Shown: positions 24,635-34,964 of the stretch, piece after piece
Layout of the letters: each line of letters starts with the position of its first letter
How positions within the stretch are numbered: position 1 is the stretch's first letter
Source: Archivesica marissinica
Taxonomy: Eukaryota > Mollusca > Bivalvia > Venerida > Vesicomyidae
Length of the DNA stretch: 64,000 nt
NCBI GenBank assembly: GCA_014843695.1
Contig: CM026390.1
Span: 93,247,837 to 93,311,836, forward strand
Reading direction: 5' to 3'
Program-made: the position numbers and the translations under genes
Notes under the pieces: generated by a model
Seen by the model: the letters and a program-made list of their open reading frames with translations, nothing else
Database searches by the model: none
What the model was told of the DNA's origin: nothing

Positions 24635-25072
24635 ATGTTCTCATAATTATTGTTCTCAGAATATTTGTACTCAGAATTATTGTTCTCAGAATATATGTAC
24701 TCAGAATATTTGTTCTCAGAATTATTGTTCTCAGAATATTTATACTCAGAATTACTGTTCTCAGATTTACTGTTTCTCAGAATTACTGTTCTCAGATTTA
24801 TTGTTCTCAGATTTACTGTTCTCAGATTTATTGTTCTCAGATTTACTGTTTCTCAGAATTACTGTTCTCAGAATTATTGTTATCAGAATAGTTGTACTTA
24901 GAATTATTGTTCTCAGAATATTTGTTATCAGATTTATTGTTCTCAGATTTACTGTTCTCAGAATTACTGTTCGCAGAATTACTGTTCTCAGAATATTTGG
25001 TCTCAGAATATTTGTACTCAGAATTACTGTTCTCAGATTTATTGTTCTCAGAATTATTGTTCTCAGAATATT
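24635..25072 (-). repeat. 15-bp minisatellite, inverted relative to 22309-22860, about 29 copies
   Basis: Units such as CTCAGAATTATTGTT, CTCAGAATATTTGTT and CTCAGATTTACTGTT, the reverse complement of the array 1.8 kb upstream. Three in-frame reads on this strand are open, but only because the unit is a multiple of 3. Confidence 0.97.
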
Positions 25073-25381
25073 TTATTACTGCGCTTGTGGCGGTTTCATA
25101 AAAAGGTAATTTGAATATTACATTTGGACCAGAAAGTTCCTTGTACAGTTTGTTATATCATTCCTGGACACAAATTAACTAACATTCAGTAATATAATTA
25201 CATGTATAGTATGCTATAGTCTCTCAATTATAACAATTATTGTCAGATAATTGAGATTATATATATCATTACTAGCTCCCTTTTTCCGTGGAGAGTCAGT
25301 AGCAAACCCAAGAACCAATACTGGAGACAACCGTCGCAACGCTGCGCTACACTACGTGGCAGTGTGTCCAATGTATAAGTC

Positions 25382-25625
25382 CAGTACCGTAGCCAGAGGC
25401 AAATTTCAACCGAGGAAATCTAGGGGGTCCGGGGGCATATTCCCCCTTACAATTGAATGAGTTTAGACATATACTTATGTACTGACCGTTAAGCTCTCTA
25501 GCAGTCAACATTTTATACAGCAAAGGGATATTTTTGGCATTTTATTTATTACATTTATTTGTTTGGCTTTGGAAATATTAACAGAGGCAGCTGCCTCGGT
25601 GTGTCTCAGTGTGGCTACGGGCCTG
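25382..25625. mobile_element. hAT-like MITE, copy 1, 5-bp target duplication
   Basis: Ends CAGTACCGTAGCCAGAGGCA and (right) CAGTGTGGCTACGGGCCTG are imperfect inverted repeats. They are flanked by AAGTC at 25377-25381 and 25626-25630. Inside is TAGGGGGTCCGGGGGCATAT. The CAG...CTG ends and GTAGCC motif fit hAT elements; classic hATs duplicate 8 bp, so the 5-bp duplication is notable. Confidence 0.8.
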
Positions 25626-25854
25626 AAGTCCGTAGTTTAGCTTAGATTAATAATATGTTATTGTATATGTATACATAAACACAAGTATTGCATACATATA
25701 CACACATGGGTTGAACTACAGGTTATGACACCATTAGAGTCGGTCCTCCCCAGCTCATTTTACACAAGCATAGCTTATATAATGATGTCAGGTTAAACTG
25801 TGATACAATTGATGTATACGCTGACTTCAGAACTGCATCACTATAAAGATCAGA

Positions 25855-26022
25855 ACGTGTTTCATTTATATGAAAAAGTTGGCAGTTTCTTACGGAGGTT
25901 GGTGCAACAAGTACTGGTTAACCACTGGAGCCTGCCCGGGAAAGATGTTATTAGGTAAACTGCCCGTCGCTCAAATGGGAAACAGGTAGCGACGTTAAAT
26001 AAACTTGAATATAAAAAAAACA
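25855..26022 (+). mobile_element. SINE family D, copy 2 (head missing, alternative tail)
   Basis: Contains AAAAAGTTGGCAGTTTCTTA, GTACTGGTTAACCACTGGAG, then the tail CGTCGCTCAAATGGGAAACA to TAAATAAAC, which is the family A tail. It ends in an A-rich run. Confidence 0.75.
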
Positions 26023-26059
26023 AAGATGGATCCGTTCATGCACGGACTGCACCCAGTTA

Positions 26060-26185
26060 GAACCGTAGTGGATGGCTCCTCATTTGAAGAATTCGATACC
26101 CCCAGTGTAATTCGACCCAACAGCGGCTAGGTGCAAGTAATTTGTAGTCAACGACTTTAACCACTAGGCCACGAAGTCTCAATCC
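26060..26185 (-). mobile_element. tRNA-like SINE head fragment of another type
   Basis: On the minus strand GACTTCGTGGCCTAGTGGTT resembles a tRNA A box region and GGGGGTATCGAATTC lies where a B box would be. The downstream body does not match families A to E. Tentative. Confidence 0.4.
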
Positions 26186-26241
26186 CAAACAAGGTTGTGC
26201 AAATGCATCATACCGAATACACGTTTTTGTGACTCTGACTA

Positions 26242-26481
26242 AAAATTTATACAAATTTATTTTAGTTTAATTGCGAAACAAATTCTTACTACTTACTAGT
26301 ATATTAATCATTATTTAGACCTCATTTCTGTTGGAATCCATCGTCACGAGGAAGAGAGAAGAGGCAACGTGGAATTTAAAAGCCTTGCCTAGGGACAAAA
26401 TCGTAACGGCTCCAGCGGGGCTCGAACTCCGGGCCTTCGCACCTGAAGAGAACGCGCTAACGCTACGCTATCACGACTTCC
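26242..26481 (-). mobile_element. SINE family C, copy 4, with target-site duplication
   Basis: Full-length reverse copy with B box GGGGCTCGAACTCC (plus-strand reading). It is flanked by ACTCTGACTA at 26232-26241 and 26482-26491, a clean 10-bp duplication. Confidence 0.9.
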
Positions 26482-26491
26482 ACTCTGACTA

Positions 26492-27025
26492 TACGCATTG
26501 GGCGACCTTCTACAACAGCTACACTGAACCTATGACATCATTGTGAATGCTACTTGTATATGCAAATACCAGGTTTGGATTCCACTTCGTCACAGTGACG
26601 TCGCCAAATTCTGACCAATCTACGACATCGCCATTTCCAACTAATGACAATATAAATTCCTTTTCCTTACTACTGATTATGTGACAAGAAACATGCATAT
26701 ATATAGTCTAAGCATAATAAACACGTAGGATTGATCACCTACAACTGGCTTTTTAATGTCGTTTTTACGTTGGTGTACGCATTGCCTGGTGACAATCGTG
26801 TGTTGATATTGACATTTGATTTATATGTTTTATCATACTAGGGTTCACGAAGAGAGAAAGTGTTTCCTATCAGAATAATTGCATTTGAAAGAGTCGTTGT
26901 TTATTAATGTCTTCCTATACGTTGCTTTTTTGTGTTAAATATGCAGTGAAATATATATGAGGCTACTAGCTACAGTAGTTCTAGATCAACACGTGGCAGT
27001 TATTATCTTTTTTTAATTATTTTAT
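26492..27025. other. Unique sequence, no gene seen
   Basis: AT-rich with no recognised motif or repeat. Confidence 0.4.
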
Positions 27026-27638
27026 TTAAAGCAGCATTAGGCCTACATCATATGAAATAAAAGATATTTGAAAAATTCAATTTTAACGTATGGGTAGCAA
27101 TGCTGCTACACATTCTAGCATTATACTTTGTATGCTTATGTTCATTTGGTAAACAGTGTTTTTTGCGATAAAACAAACTCGAAACCGAAAGTAGGACTTT
27201 CCGAGTCGATCGGTCACGCACTTGTTTACAATCGGAATGCATCATCCACACTTGTTTACATTTGGAATGCATCGTCCCCAGTTGTCCCACGTTGTCTTTT
27301 TTAATTAAATTACTTGATATGTTGATTCATACCTCTGTTAGCTAAGTCTTTTAGGGACATGTATACATCCCCGCGAGGGGTTCGACATTAGAGGAAGATA
27401 GATAGATAGGCTTTCATGTTCAAAATATATACGTTGTTTTCTACATCCTCTGTTGTTTCACGCATGCGCGCTGTGCGTTTTTTTTTCATTTCGTGTGTTG
27501 ATAAACAAATTCGCGTATACGACGGTTTACATTTATTGAAATTTTATCGTTTCTGAGCGACTATTTCGATTTTTGTAAACACATTAGTATTTATATTTTA
27601 CCCAAAACATCCTTTATTACGATGTAATGCTGCTTTAA
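27026..27638. mobile_element. TTAA-flanked MITE, related type (about 0.61 kb)
   Basis: Begins TTAA-AGCAGCATTAGGCCTACATC and ends GATGTAATGCTGCT-TTAA. The ends differ from those of the copies at 213 and 28856 by only a few bases (AGCAGCAT versus AGCGACAT), but the interior is largely different. A family E SINE tail lies inside at about 27366-27415. Confidence 0.7.
27366..27415 (+). mobile_element. SINE family E tail fragment
   Basis: CATCCCCGCGAGGGGTTCGACAT matches, in reverse, the tail side of the family E copy at 32602-32812; followed by a short (GATA)n run. Confidence 0.45.
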
Positions 27639-27830
27639 ATTTATTTAACGTCGCTACCGGTTTCCCATTTGAGCGATGGGCAATTTACCTAACAGAACCT
27701 TTCCTGGGCAGGCTCCAGCGGTTAATCAGTACTTGGTGCACCAACCTCCGTAAGAAACGGCCAACTTTTTCATATAAATGAAACACGGTCTGAGCGGGGC
27801 TCGAACCCGTGACCATCGTTATTATCACGC
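27639..27830 (-). mobile_element. SINE family D, copy 3 (with family A tail)
   Basis: Reverse copy: the tail AACGTCGCTACCGGTTTCCC, then CAGGCTCCAGCGGTTAATCA, AACTTTTTCATATAAATGAA, and the head with GGGCTCGAACCCG. It sits directly after the TTAA of the MITE. Confidence 0.82.
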
Positions 27831-27904
27831 CATTAGCATTCCTTATATAACTGTGTGGACGAACGTCAGGGGAGGTAGCTAGAGCCACAGATTGGGCTAC
27901 AGTA

Positions 27905-28193
27905 TGTGTGTCTTACGTTTATTTATCGTCGCTACCGGTTGTTCATATGAGCGACGCCTCCTGAAGAGATTAGCCATTTTAGATTTGTGGAGGATAGTTC
28001 AATTGTACAGGCAGATACCCATTCCAGAGTCTCCTCTGGTTCTTTTACGTGCACGGTGTACAGCACCGACACGATACCTCGGTTTAATGTCCCATCTGAA
28101 AGACTATTAATTCTATCAGAGACAGACGGGGGATCGAATCTGCGATCCCTGGATTACCAGTCCGACGTGTTAACCACTGGACTACAGATCCAT
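27905..28193 (-). mobile_element. SINE family A, copy 3 (full length)
   Basis: Reverse copy from tail (TATTTATCGTCGCTACCGG) to head (GGGGGATCGAATCTGCGATC, TTAACCACTGGACTACAG). All parts of the family are present. Confidence 0.88.
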
Positions 28194-28855
28194 CTGGGGA
28201 GGGTTACAGTAGTTCCCTGTAACTCTTATGTAATTAGGGGGTTCCCACTGCTGATAAGATCTACTCTATCAAGCCAGACCAAGCGGTCGTGATTGGTCGG
28301 GTTCGCTCAACAGGAGCGGGTGGGGTGCTCTACATCGCTCGGCATAGTTCCTGTTTCCAATAGAAATAGCCAATATTGATTGATGTTTAAGGCTATAAAC
28401 ATGCAAATGTTTTATGCTAATAAACTTTATGTTATGTTTATGCTATGTTATGCTTCCAATAGAAATCTAATATGGATCGACAAGCCAATTTAGAAGCGAC
28501 CGTGTACAGATATAATGTGGTCGGGATAGGAAAATTATACAGATTAGTACCTGATTGTATCGCGATCTACTCGAGTAATACCCGTTCGCTTCCCGATCAA
28601 CGCTTTTCCTATTCGATATGTTGTCCAGATCAACTGGACCGTCACCCGACCACGCTCGAGCACTTCCTCGATCACTACACAACCGCTAATCGACCATACA
28701 CGTGACAGCGACACGATTAAAGTGGCTCGCAGAACTCGCATACGCTGCTAAGAACACGACGTGACCACATCTATATTATCTACAACTACAAGGATGCCGC
28801 GAAAATAAGTCATATAATTACATTGTATGCACATTGATATATAGATGTATTGTCA
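28194..28855. other. Unique sequence; one unsupported 77-codon open frame
   Basis: 28472-28705 (plus) is open for 77 codons with mixed, protein-like composition, preceded by CTTCCAATAG. TTCCAATAGAAAT occurs twice (near 28357 and 28453). No family was recognised and no splicing partner found. Confidence 0.3.
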
Positions 28856-29419
28856 TTAAAGCGACATTACATCGCAAAAAGCAAATAAAATGCTTTTTTC
28901 ACGTATAAATGCATTGCTACTACAAAGTCTTCTGAATACATCGAACACTAACATTGAATCAATTTAACAGTGTTTTGTGGTATACAAACTTTCAAACGTG
29001 AAATTGGGATTTCATATAACGGTCATCCAGGCTCCTGAATTGACGTGTGTTGTGATTGAAATCAATATTAAACACGCGATACTTTCGTTTAGAGATAATT
29101 TAATTAAGATTACTCTACAAATAAATATGCATAGGTACTCATGTGAGATATCACGGTAAATATGTAGCATAACTCGTGTTATTCAGGATAAACACTTTGT
29201 ATTGAGTATGAATGTATTAAGTATGAATGTATTAAGTATGAATGTATTAAGTATGAATGTCGATCCTATTTTGTTATGTCAACAAACCGCGTATATGACG
29301 TTTGTTTATTTGTTGAAATACTCTGTTTTGAGGCAAATATTTGGAAAAACATTATACCATATAATAGCAAATTACATTCTGCAGACATTTGCGATTTCGC
29401 CGATGTAGTGTCGCTTTAA
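28856..29419. mobile_element. TTAA-flanked MITE, copy 2 (inverted relative to copy 1)
   Basis: TTAA-AGCGACATTACATCG at the left and CGATGTAGTGTCGCT-TTAA at the right. Its reverse complement follows copy 1 (213-701) from end to end, including GATGACCGTTATATGAAAT and ATTGATTCAATGTTAGTG. It contains a private 15-bp tandem repeat. Confidence 0.85.
29199..29258. repeat. 15-bp tandem repeat inside a MITE, 4 copies
   Basis: Four units of GTATTAAGTATGAAT (first copy GTATTGAGTATGAAT). Absent from MITE copy 1, so it arose after the copies separated. Confidence 0.95.
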
Positions 29420-29704
29420 TTGTCTCATTCCCCCTTTTCTACTCTGCTAGACAAGTTCATATATCATCATATTCCATAACATAACATATTATATATAGTT
29501 TCTCTACTGTTCAGGTTTAACATTACTATATAGTTCCAATATGCAGTTTTCACTTATAGTCCTATCATTTGATTTGTATATGTGTTGAGGGCCTTTATTA
29601 TTATTATTCCACCATTTTCGGGAATATATGGTTAGTAACAAATACAGATATCACCATGAAATATCCATATTTGTAACACGAGCCGAAGGGCTTGTATTTA
29701 AATA
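29420..29704. other. Unique sequence, no gene seen
   Basis: AT-rich, with a short (TTA)n run near 29597. No feature recognised. Confidence 0.4.
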
Positions 29705-29716
29705 GCTTTGGTGAAT

Positions 29717-30008
29717 GTGTGTGTTTTACGTTTATTTAGTGTCGCTACCGGTTGCCCATATGAGCGACGCCTCCTGAAGAGATTAGTAATTTTAGATTTT
29801 GGAGGATAGTGCAATGATACAGACAGAGACCCATTACAGAGTCTCCTCTGGTTCTTTTACGTGCATGGTGTAAAGCACCGACACGAGACCTCGGTTTAAC
29901 GTCCCATCTGAAAGACTGTTAATTTTATTAGGGTCAGACGGGGGATCGAACCTGCGATCCCTGGATTACCAGTCCAGCGTTTTACCACTGGGCTACAGAT
30001 TCGTCTGT
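29717..30008 (-). mobile_element. SINE family A, copy 4, full length with 12-bp target duplication
   Basis: Flanked by GCTTTGGTGAAT at 29705-29716 and 30009-30020. Contains tail, middle and intact head (GGGATCGAACCTGCGATCCC, ACCACTGGGCTACAG). The exact duplication fits LINE-driven target-primed insertion and shows the element's full length, about 292 bp. Confidence 0.93.
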
Positions 30009-30020
30009 GCTTTGGTGAAT

Positions 30021-30564
30021 CTGTTAGGCATCTGAATATCAAGAGATAATTTCAGTTTCTATTCAACTAGACAATTAGTGCTTGAAAGCTCGTCAGATTT
30101 AAATCTGTCATTACGCAATATGCCACGCGACACACAGATTGCAATCTTGAAATACCGTCACGCAAAGGCCAGAGATTTGTTTTAATAGAGAGTGATTTAA
30201 TTAATTCTGACGTCACAAATCCTCTCTCAGATAATGGCCCCCCAAAGATGATGAGATACGGACATTACTGATCTCTTAAAATGATATTAAATGATTGATT
30301 TCTGAAGTTAGTCTGTGAAACATTGATTAGACAAGAGTTAATTCGTCGTGCATTTCGCCATCAATTTTTCTAATACTTCAATCAGTAATGACGAGCACGT
30401 AGTTTCGAACTACAAGCCAGCTAATTGGAAACTAACTATTATCGCCAGAGGTTACAAAACCGGCGTAAGCGATACATTGCGTGGATATTCAACAATCTTG
30501 TTTTTTGGCATTGAAGAACAGCTGCGCTAGTTACTATTTCGCTTTAATTCTATAAATATTATAT
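30021..30564. other. Unique sequence, no gene seen
   Basis: A 60-codon open frame at 30348-30530 has no recognised motif. No repeat. Confidence 0.35.
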
Positions 30565-30572
30565 ACAACCAC

Positions 30573-30821
30573 CTTAGTTTATATAGATTTATTTTAGCTC
30601 GATTGCGAAACAAGTTCTTATAACTTATATTAATCACTCCCGAGACCTCATTCCTGATGGAATCCATCGCCACGAGGGAGAGCGAAGAGGCATGTGGAAT
30701 TTAAATGCCTTGCCTAAGGACACAATCGTAACGGCTCCAACAGGGCTCGAACTAACTAACTAACTAACAGGGCCTTTCGCACCTGAAGCAAACGCGCTAC
30801 CACTACGCTGTCACGACTTCC
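30573..30821 (-). mobile_element. SINE family C, copy 5, with microsatellite inside the head
   Basis: Full-length reverse copy flanked by ACAACCAC at 30565-30572 and 30822-30829. Within the tRNA head, at the B box, an (AACT)n run at about 30748-30768 replaces the usual ACTCCG, probably a post-insertion expansion. Confidence 0.85.
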
Positions 30822-30829
30822 ACAACCAC

Positions 30830-31289
30830 TGCAACAGGCATCTAATCACGCCAAACGGTCAATTGAGGCGACACCTCTCTCTCTCTCTCATTGAGGGGTG
30901 TGGACGATACAGAAGACACACCTAGTTCTTTTACATGAAGAAGAAGAAGAATGCTTTATTAAAACGTACAGTGTTAATATTATTAATGTCAGACCGGGGA
31001 GCACTGACCCGGTTTATAACCAACTTGAATTATCGAGTATGGAAAAGTATCGTGTCTTTATAGCTTAGTCGAAATGTACAAAATTACAATATATGTATAT
31101 GGGGATACAATGATACTAACAATGCCGAACCGATCCGATGTAAGTTGTTAATATTAAACGGTTAACTAAACTGTATGTGTTGTATTGCGGGCTTGGGCGA
31201 CATCCCATGAAAATAGCTTCAAATGAAAGATGTAATTTACTGACTTATGAGACACCTTTTTATGAACATCAGTACTTCCCGTAACAATT
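30830..31289. other. Unique sequence with short simple repeats
   Basis: (CT)n near 30873-30888 and (AAG)n near 30938-30949. No gene recognised. Confidence 0.4.
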
Positions 31290-31395
31290 ATTTAACAAGC
31301 TGGCACCTCACCAACCAGTCATATCAGAACGAACCCCTGACGAGGTTCGAACATTCGACCTCGCGCTCCGTATGCGGACGCCTTAATCACTTCGT
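31290..31395 (-). mobile_element. tRNA-like SINE head of another type
   Basis: Minus strand: GAAGTGATTAAGGCGTCCGC (A box) and GTTCGAACCTCGTCAGGGG (B box region), followed by GGTGAGGTGCCAGC. The plan is like a tRNA-derived SINE but the sequence is not that of families A to E. A family C copy follows immediately. Confidence 0.5.
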
Positions 31396-31397
31396 TA

Positions 31398-31625
31398 ATA
31401 CAAATCTAGTTTAGCACGATTGCGAAACAATTTTTACAACTTATATTAATCACTCTCGAGAATTATTTCCTGATGGAATCCATCGCCACGTGGGAGAGGA
31501 TAGATGAGGCAACATGTAATTTAAATGCTTTGCCTAAGGGCACAATCGTAACGGCTCCAGTGGGGCTCGAACTCCGGGTCTTTCGCACCTGAAGCGAACG
31601 CGCTACAACTGCGCAATCACGACGG
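31398..31625 (-). mobile_element. SINE family C, copy 6
   Basis: Reverse copy, moderately diverged, from the tail (GCACGATTGCGAAACAATT) to the head (GGGGCTCGAACTCCGGG). No clear target duplication. Confidence 0.82.
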
Positions 31626-31999
31626 TAACAAGTAGGCTACGTAGACGGTATATTTTATGAGTGAAACTGACAAGACAGATTCCATTTTAATTGAATTCCT
31701 ACAGCGTACAAATGGCTGCTATATTCATCTGCACATAATAACGTGCTAACAATACACATGCACCTTGTTCAGACAGTATCAGCAGTTGGATGACAGCAAG
31801 TGGTGCAGGACTATGGCATTTCTTCATTTAGTTTAAACTATATTTATTTATTTGAATAAATATAGTCACGTATAAATAATATGTACATACATGTACGATT
31901 ATTGCACGCATACAAGTACACACATGTATCTCAATCAATTAGTTTCTTTTCAGATTTTAAATTTGAATGCATATATCGGACCAAACTATATAATAGTTA
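31626..31999. other. Unique sequence, no gene seen
   Basis: Includes a short palindrome, AACTATATTTATTTATTTGAATAAATATAG near 31837-31866. No gene recognised. Confidence 0.4.
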
Positions 32000-32200
32000 G
32001 TTTATACAAATATTTTAGCTCGATTGCGAAACAAGTTCTTACAATAGTATATTAATAACTCTCGAGGCCTCATTCCTGATGAAATCCATCGCCACGAGGG
32101 AGAGAGAAGCAACGTGGAATTTAAATGCCTTGCCTTAGGGCACAATCATAACGGCTCCAGCAGGGCTCGAACATCGAACATTCGCACCTGATGCGAGGTA
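32000..32200 (-). mobile_element. SINE family C, copy 7 (head incomplete)
   Basis: Reverse copy with tail and middle. The head breaks off after CGCACCTGATGCGAG. Confidence 0.8.
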
Positions 32201-32601
32201 TGGTATAATGATTATATAATATATAATAGTTATGTTTTAATATATTTTATTTATATTATAGAACACGGCATGGCACCAATGTAAAATTATACTAGAAGTA
32301 TTAGATCTTGCATAATTTAATCAGATGAATATCTCATAACGACACACCGTGACATCACAGAGTAATAATAAGCTATGATACAACTGTTCATAGTGGAGTG
32401 TGGCATAGAGCACAAGATAAGCTGGCGTCTCACTAAATACCCAATTAATTTGGTCAAAGAGCATGATTGTCTATTATGTATTATCTATTTTTGTTAAAAA
32501 TACTCCTTTTGTACATGCAACCGTTTTTCTGGATTTGTATATGACGTTCAGAATATGATATCTATATATGTCCGTATCTTCTCTTATAATTTGTATTTAT
32601 G
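32201..32601. other. Unique AT-rich sequence, no gene seen
   Basis: No motif or repeat recognised. Confidence 0.4.
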
Positions 32602-32812
32602 TATGTTCCTTTAATGTCAAACCCCTCGCGGGGACTTAGTTAGACATGTTTTCCTGAGCAGACTTAGCCGACCTAAGCGATTAACCAGTACTAAGCAATG
32701 TGTGTGAGGTGCCTTGCTCATGACACTACATACGTGGCCTGACCGAGTATCGAACCCGGGACCGTTCGATTCCAAATCCGACGCTCTACCACTGGACCAC
32801 GGACGACACTAA
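32602..32812 (-). mobile_element. tRNA-headed SINE, family E
   Basis: Minus strand head: CCGTGGTCCAGTGGTAGAGC (A box) and CCCGGGTTCGATACTCGG (B box), then a body with AAGGCACCTCACACAC and a 3' side with GTCCCCGCGAGGGG. The tail is unlike those of families A to D. Confidence 0.78.
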
Positions 32813-33097
32813 TACTATTAACATTGTGAATTTAGAAGTTCTAATTAGGGAAGTGTCGGGTGGACACTGAATTTGTCTTTCAATCTAGTCGCTCATTTTC
32901 TACAAGTAGTCTCACGGATAGTCTTAAATTGAACGCAAATGTCACACAAATACGCTATTTAATCATATTTCGTATCGTGTTGAAAATGTAATTGGGATAA
33001 TATCGGGTACATCAAATTTGTCTTTCTAACTCATTTTTCAACAAATTGTCACAAGAATAGTCTGAAGGGTACATATACCGTAAATGCCATATCAATG
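32813..33097. other. Unique sequence, no gene seen
   Basis: Contains a loose internal similarity (AAATTTGTCTTTC near 32869 and 33015). No gene. Confidence 0.35.
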
Positions 33098-33345
33098 GCT
33101 GTCCGGTCAGTGCAGTGGATAGCGCGGCTTATCACCAATGCGACTCGGGTGTCGATCCTCGGACCAGGAAGTATGTGAGATGGTACGGTGGTCGCCAGAT
33201 CGGACAGGTGGGTTTTCTCCGGGTACTCCGGTTTCCTCCCACACGAATGACCACATATACGCTTTCATCCGCGCCAACGAGAGTGATTAATATAAGTTGT
33301 TAAAACATACAATCGTTGTAAAATAAATAAAGTTTTTAAAACATT
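33098..33345 (+). mobile_element. SINE family B, copy 3 (near full length)
   Basis: Head GTCAGTGCAGTGGATAGCGC and GTGTCGATCCTCGG, core GGTGGGTTTTCTCCGGGTAC, tail GAGTGATTAATATAAGTTGT, ending AAATAAATAAAGTTTTTAAA. It has lost several bases of the CTTGCTTCG tail motif. A short open frame across it is not a gene. Confidence 0.88.
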
Positions 33346-33987
33346 AATGGGTTTTGAGATTTAGAATTTTGACGTAGGAATATAATAAGAAATATATACC
33401 CAATAAGTATATAGCAACTTAACACAAGAATGTAATTTGCTAAATTACTCATATAGTCCATGTGATAATACGGGGATTAGTGTGGTTTCTGTCTTCTAAC
33501 TTCACAGGTCCTGTGGCAAGGCACAATGGCTAGTCTTCGGGAAATATACTAGCAATAAACGCACATTGATGTAAAAAGTGTACTATAAATTAGATTTGCA
33601 ACAAACGTAGACCCAGACCAGCCGGCGCATTAAGTACTGCTGTCGGACCAGGGTCTGATGAACGCTCTGTAAAATGAACAGTTGCGATACAATAATGTGT
33701 TTCTCAAGCAGTAGACTTTGGTGTTTCTTTGGAAATGGAGGCTTGAGTGTACTCTACCACCCCCCTCCACCATTTCGAAAGATGCTAATCAGAATGACTC
33801 AATTAGATGCTCTGAAGTTCACCCACGTCGTTCTTGTTGCCACAACAAATTGTCTTGGGGGAATATCCCGAAACTCCTCTCTAAATGTACTGATTGGATA
33901 ATCTAGCTGTGTTAAAATCTATTATTATCACAAATGACGTGGGGAAACTTGGCCATATTACGTGTGTCTGTAAAATGTCATGTAAGA
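33346..33987. other. Unique sequence, no gene seen
   Basis: Open frames at 33674-33906 overlap in two frames and show no recognised motif. CAGACC near 33612 and GGTCTG near 33652 form a weak inverted pair. Confidence 0.35.
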
Positions 33988-34545
33988 CTATCATTAATGG
34001 ACACCATTCCGCAATCATGATGAAGCTGCTGTCGCATAGCCAAATAAACCGTACACATGTCGGTATCTGAGTTGCTCACAGCTGGCGAGCGTATATATAA
34101 AACGGCCATGTAAGTCTATCATTAATCAAACATACGGATCTGTAATCCACTGGTTAACACGTTGGACTGGTAATCCAGGGATCGCAGGTTCGATCCACCG
34201 TCTGACCCTAATAAAATTAGCAGTCTTTCATATGGGACTTTAAGCCGAAGTCTCGTGTCGGTGCTTTACAATGTGCACTTAAAAGAACCAGATGAAATTC
34301 TGGAATGGGTCTCTGCCTGTATCATTGCACTATCCTCCAAAAATCTAAAATGACTAATCTCTTCAGGACGCGTCGGTCATATGGGCAACCGGTAGCGACG
34401 ATAAACAAACGTAAACACATCATTAATCGAGACAATTCCGCAGTCATGGTTAAACTGCTGTAGCATAACCAAATAAAGCTTACACGTGCTGGTGTCTCGA
34501 CTGCTGTCTGATTTGCTCACAGCTGGCGAGCGTATAAAACATGCA
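33988..34545 (+). repeat. Duplicated segment of about 125 bp, split by a SINE
   Basis: The sequence from about 33990 (ATCATTAATGGACACCATTC ... GCTCACAGCTGGCGAGCGTA) recurs from about 34419 (ATCATTAATCGAGACAATTC ... GCTCACAGCTGGCGAGCGTA) with substitutions and small indels. The family A SINE at 34128-34418 lies between the two copies. Confidence 0.8.
34128..34418 (+). mobile_element. SINE family A, copy 5 (full length)
   Basis: Head ATCCACTGGTTAACACGTTG and GGTTCGATCC, middle, and tail CATATGGGCAACCGGTAGCG to AACGTAAAC. It is flanked by ATCATTAATC at 34118-34127 and 34419-34428. That 10-mer is also part of the surrounding duplicated segment, so it may not be a pure target duplication. Confidence 0.9.
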
Positions 34546-34964
34546 TGTAAAGTATATCTGATCCTAAGCAGACGTTTATATTACTCATGACGTCAGTAGC
34601 TAGACGATTCCTTCTTAGTTCCGCATTCTTACACGTTATTTGGTTAACGGTTTAATAATTATAAACGCCATAAACCTATATTTATATTTTATATTTTCAT
34701 TCAACTACTGGTACATGTGAACTTAAACACTGGAGAATATACCACTATTTAAGTGTACGTGTATACCTGTTTGTGTGAGATCTATGCTATTTTCGACTTT
34801 ATCGCTATTGTAGGCCTACTAATTTGTTTTCGCAGACATTTGGTAAATCAAATCAAATCAAATTAATTTGTTACTGTCGGTATCCCCATTCAGGTTGTAA
34901 CACACAACATACGCAAATTGGTTTAGAAATCTCTTTCAAAGTTAACACAAGATTTTATTCCGAT

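Noticed and set aside
22194..25109. Leu/Phe/Ser-rich open frames that look like hydrophobic repeat proteins
   Set aside because: They are produced by the 15-bp minisatellites (five codons per unit) and the two arrays are inverted copies of each other.
28472..28705. 77-codon open frame with mixed composition
   Set aside because: No family, no splice partner, and an overlapping frame on the other strand is equally long; length is within chance.
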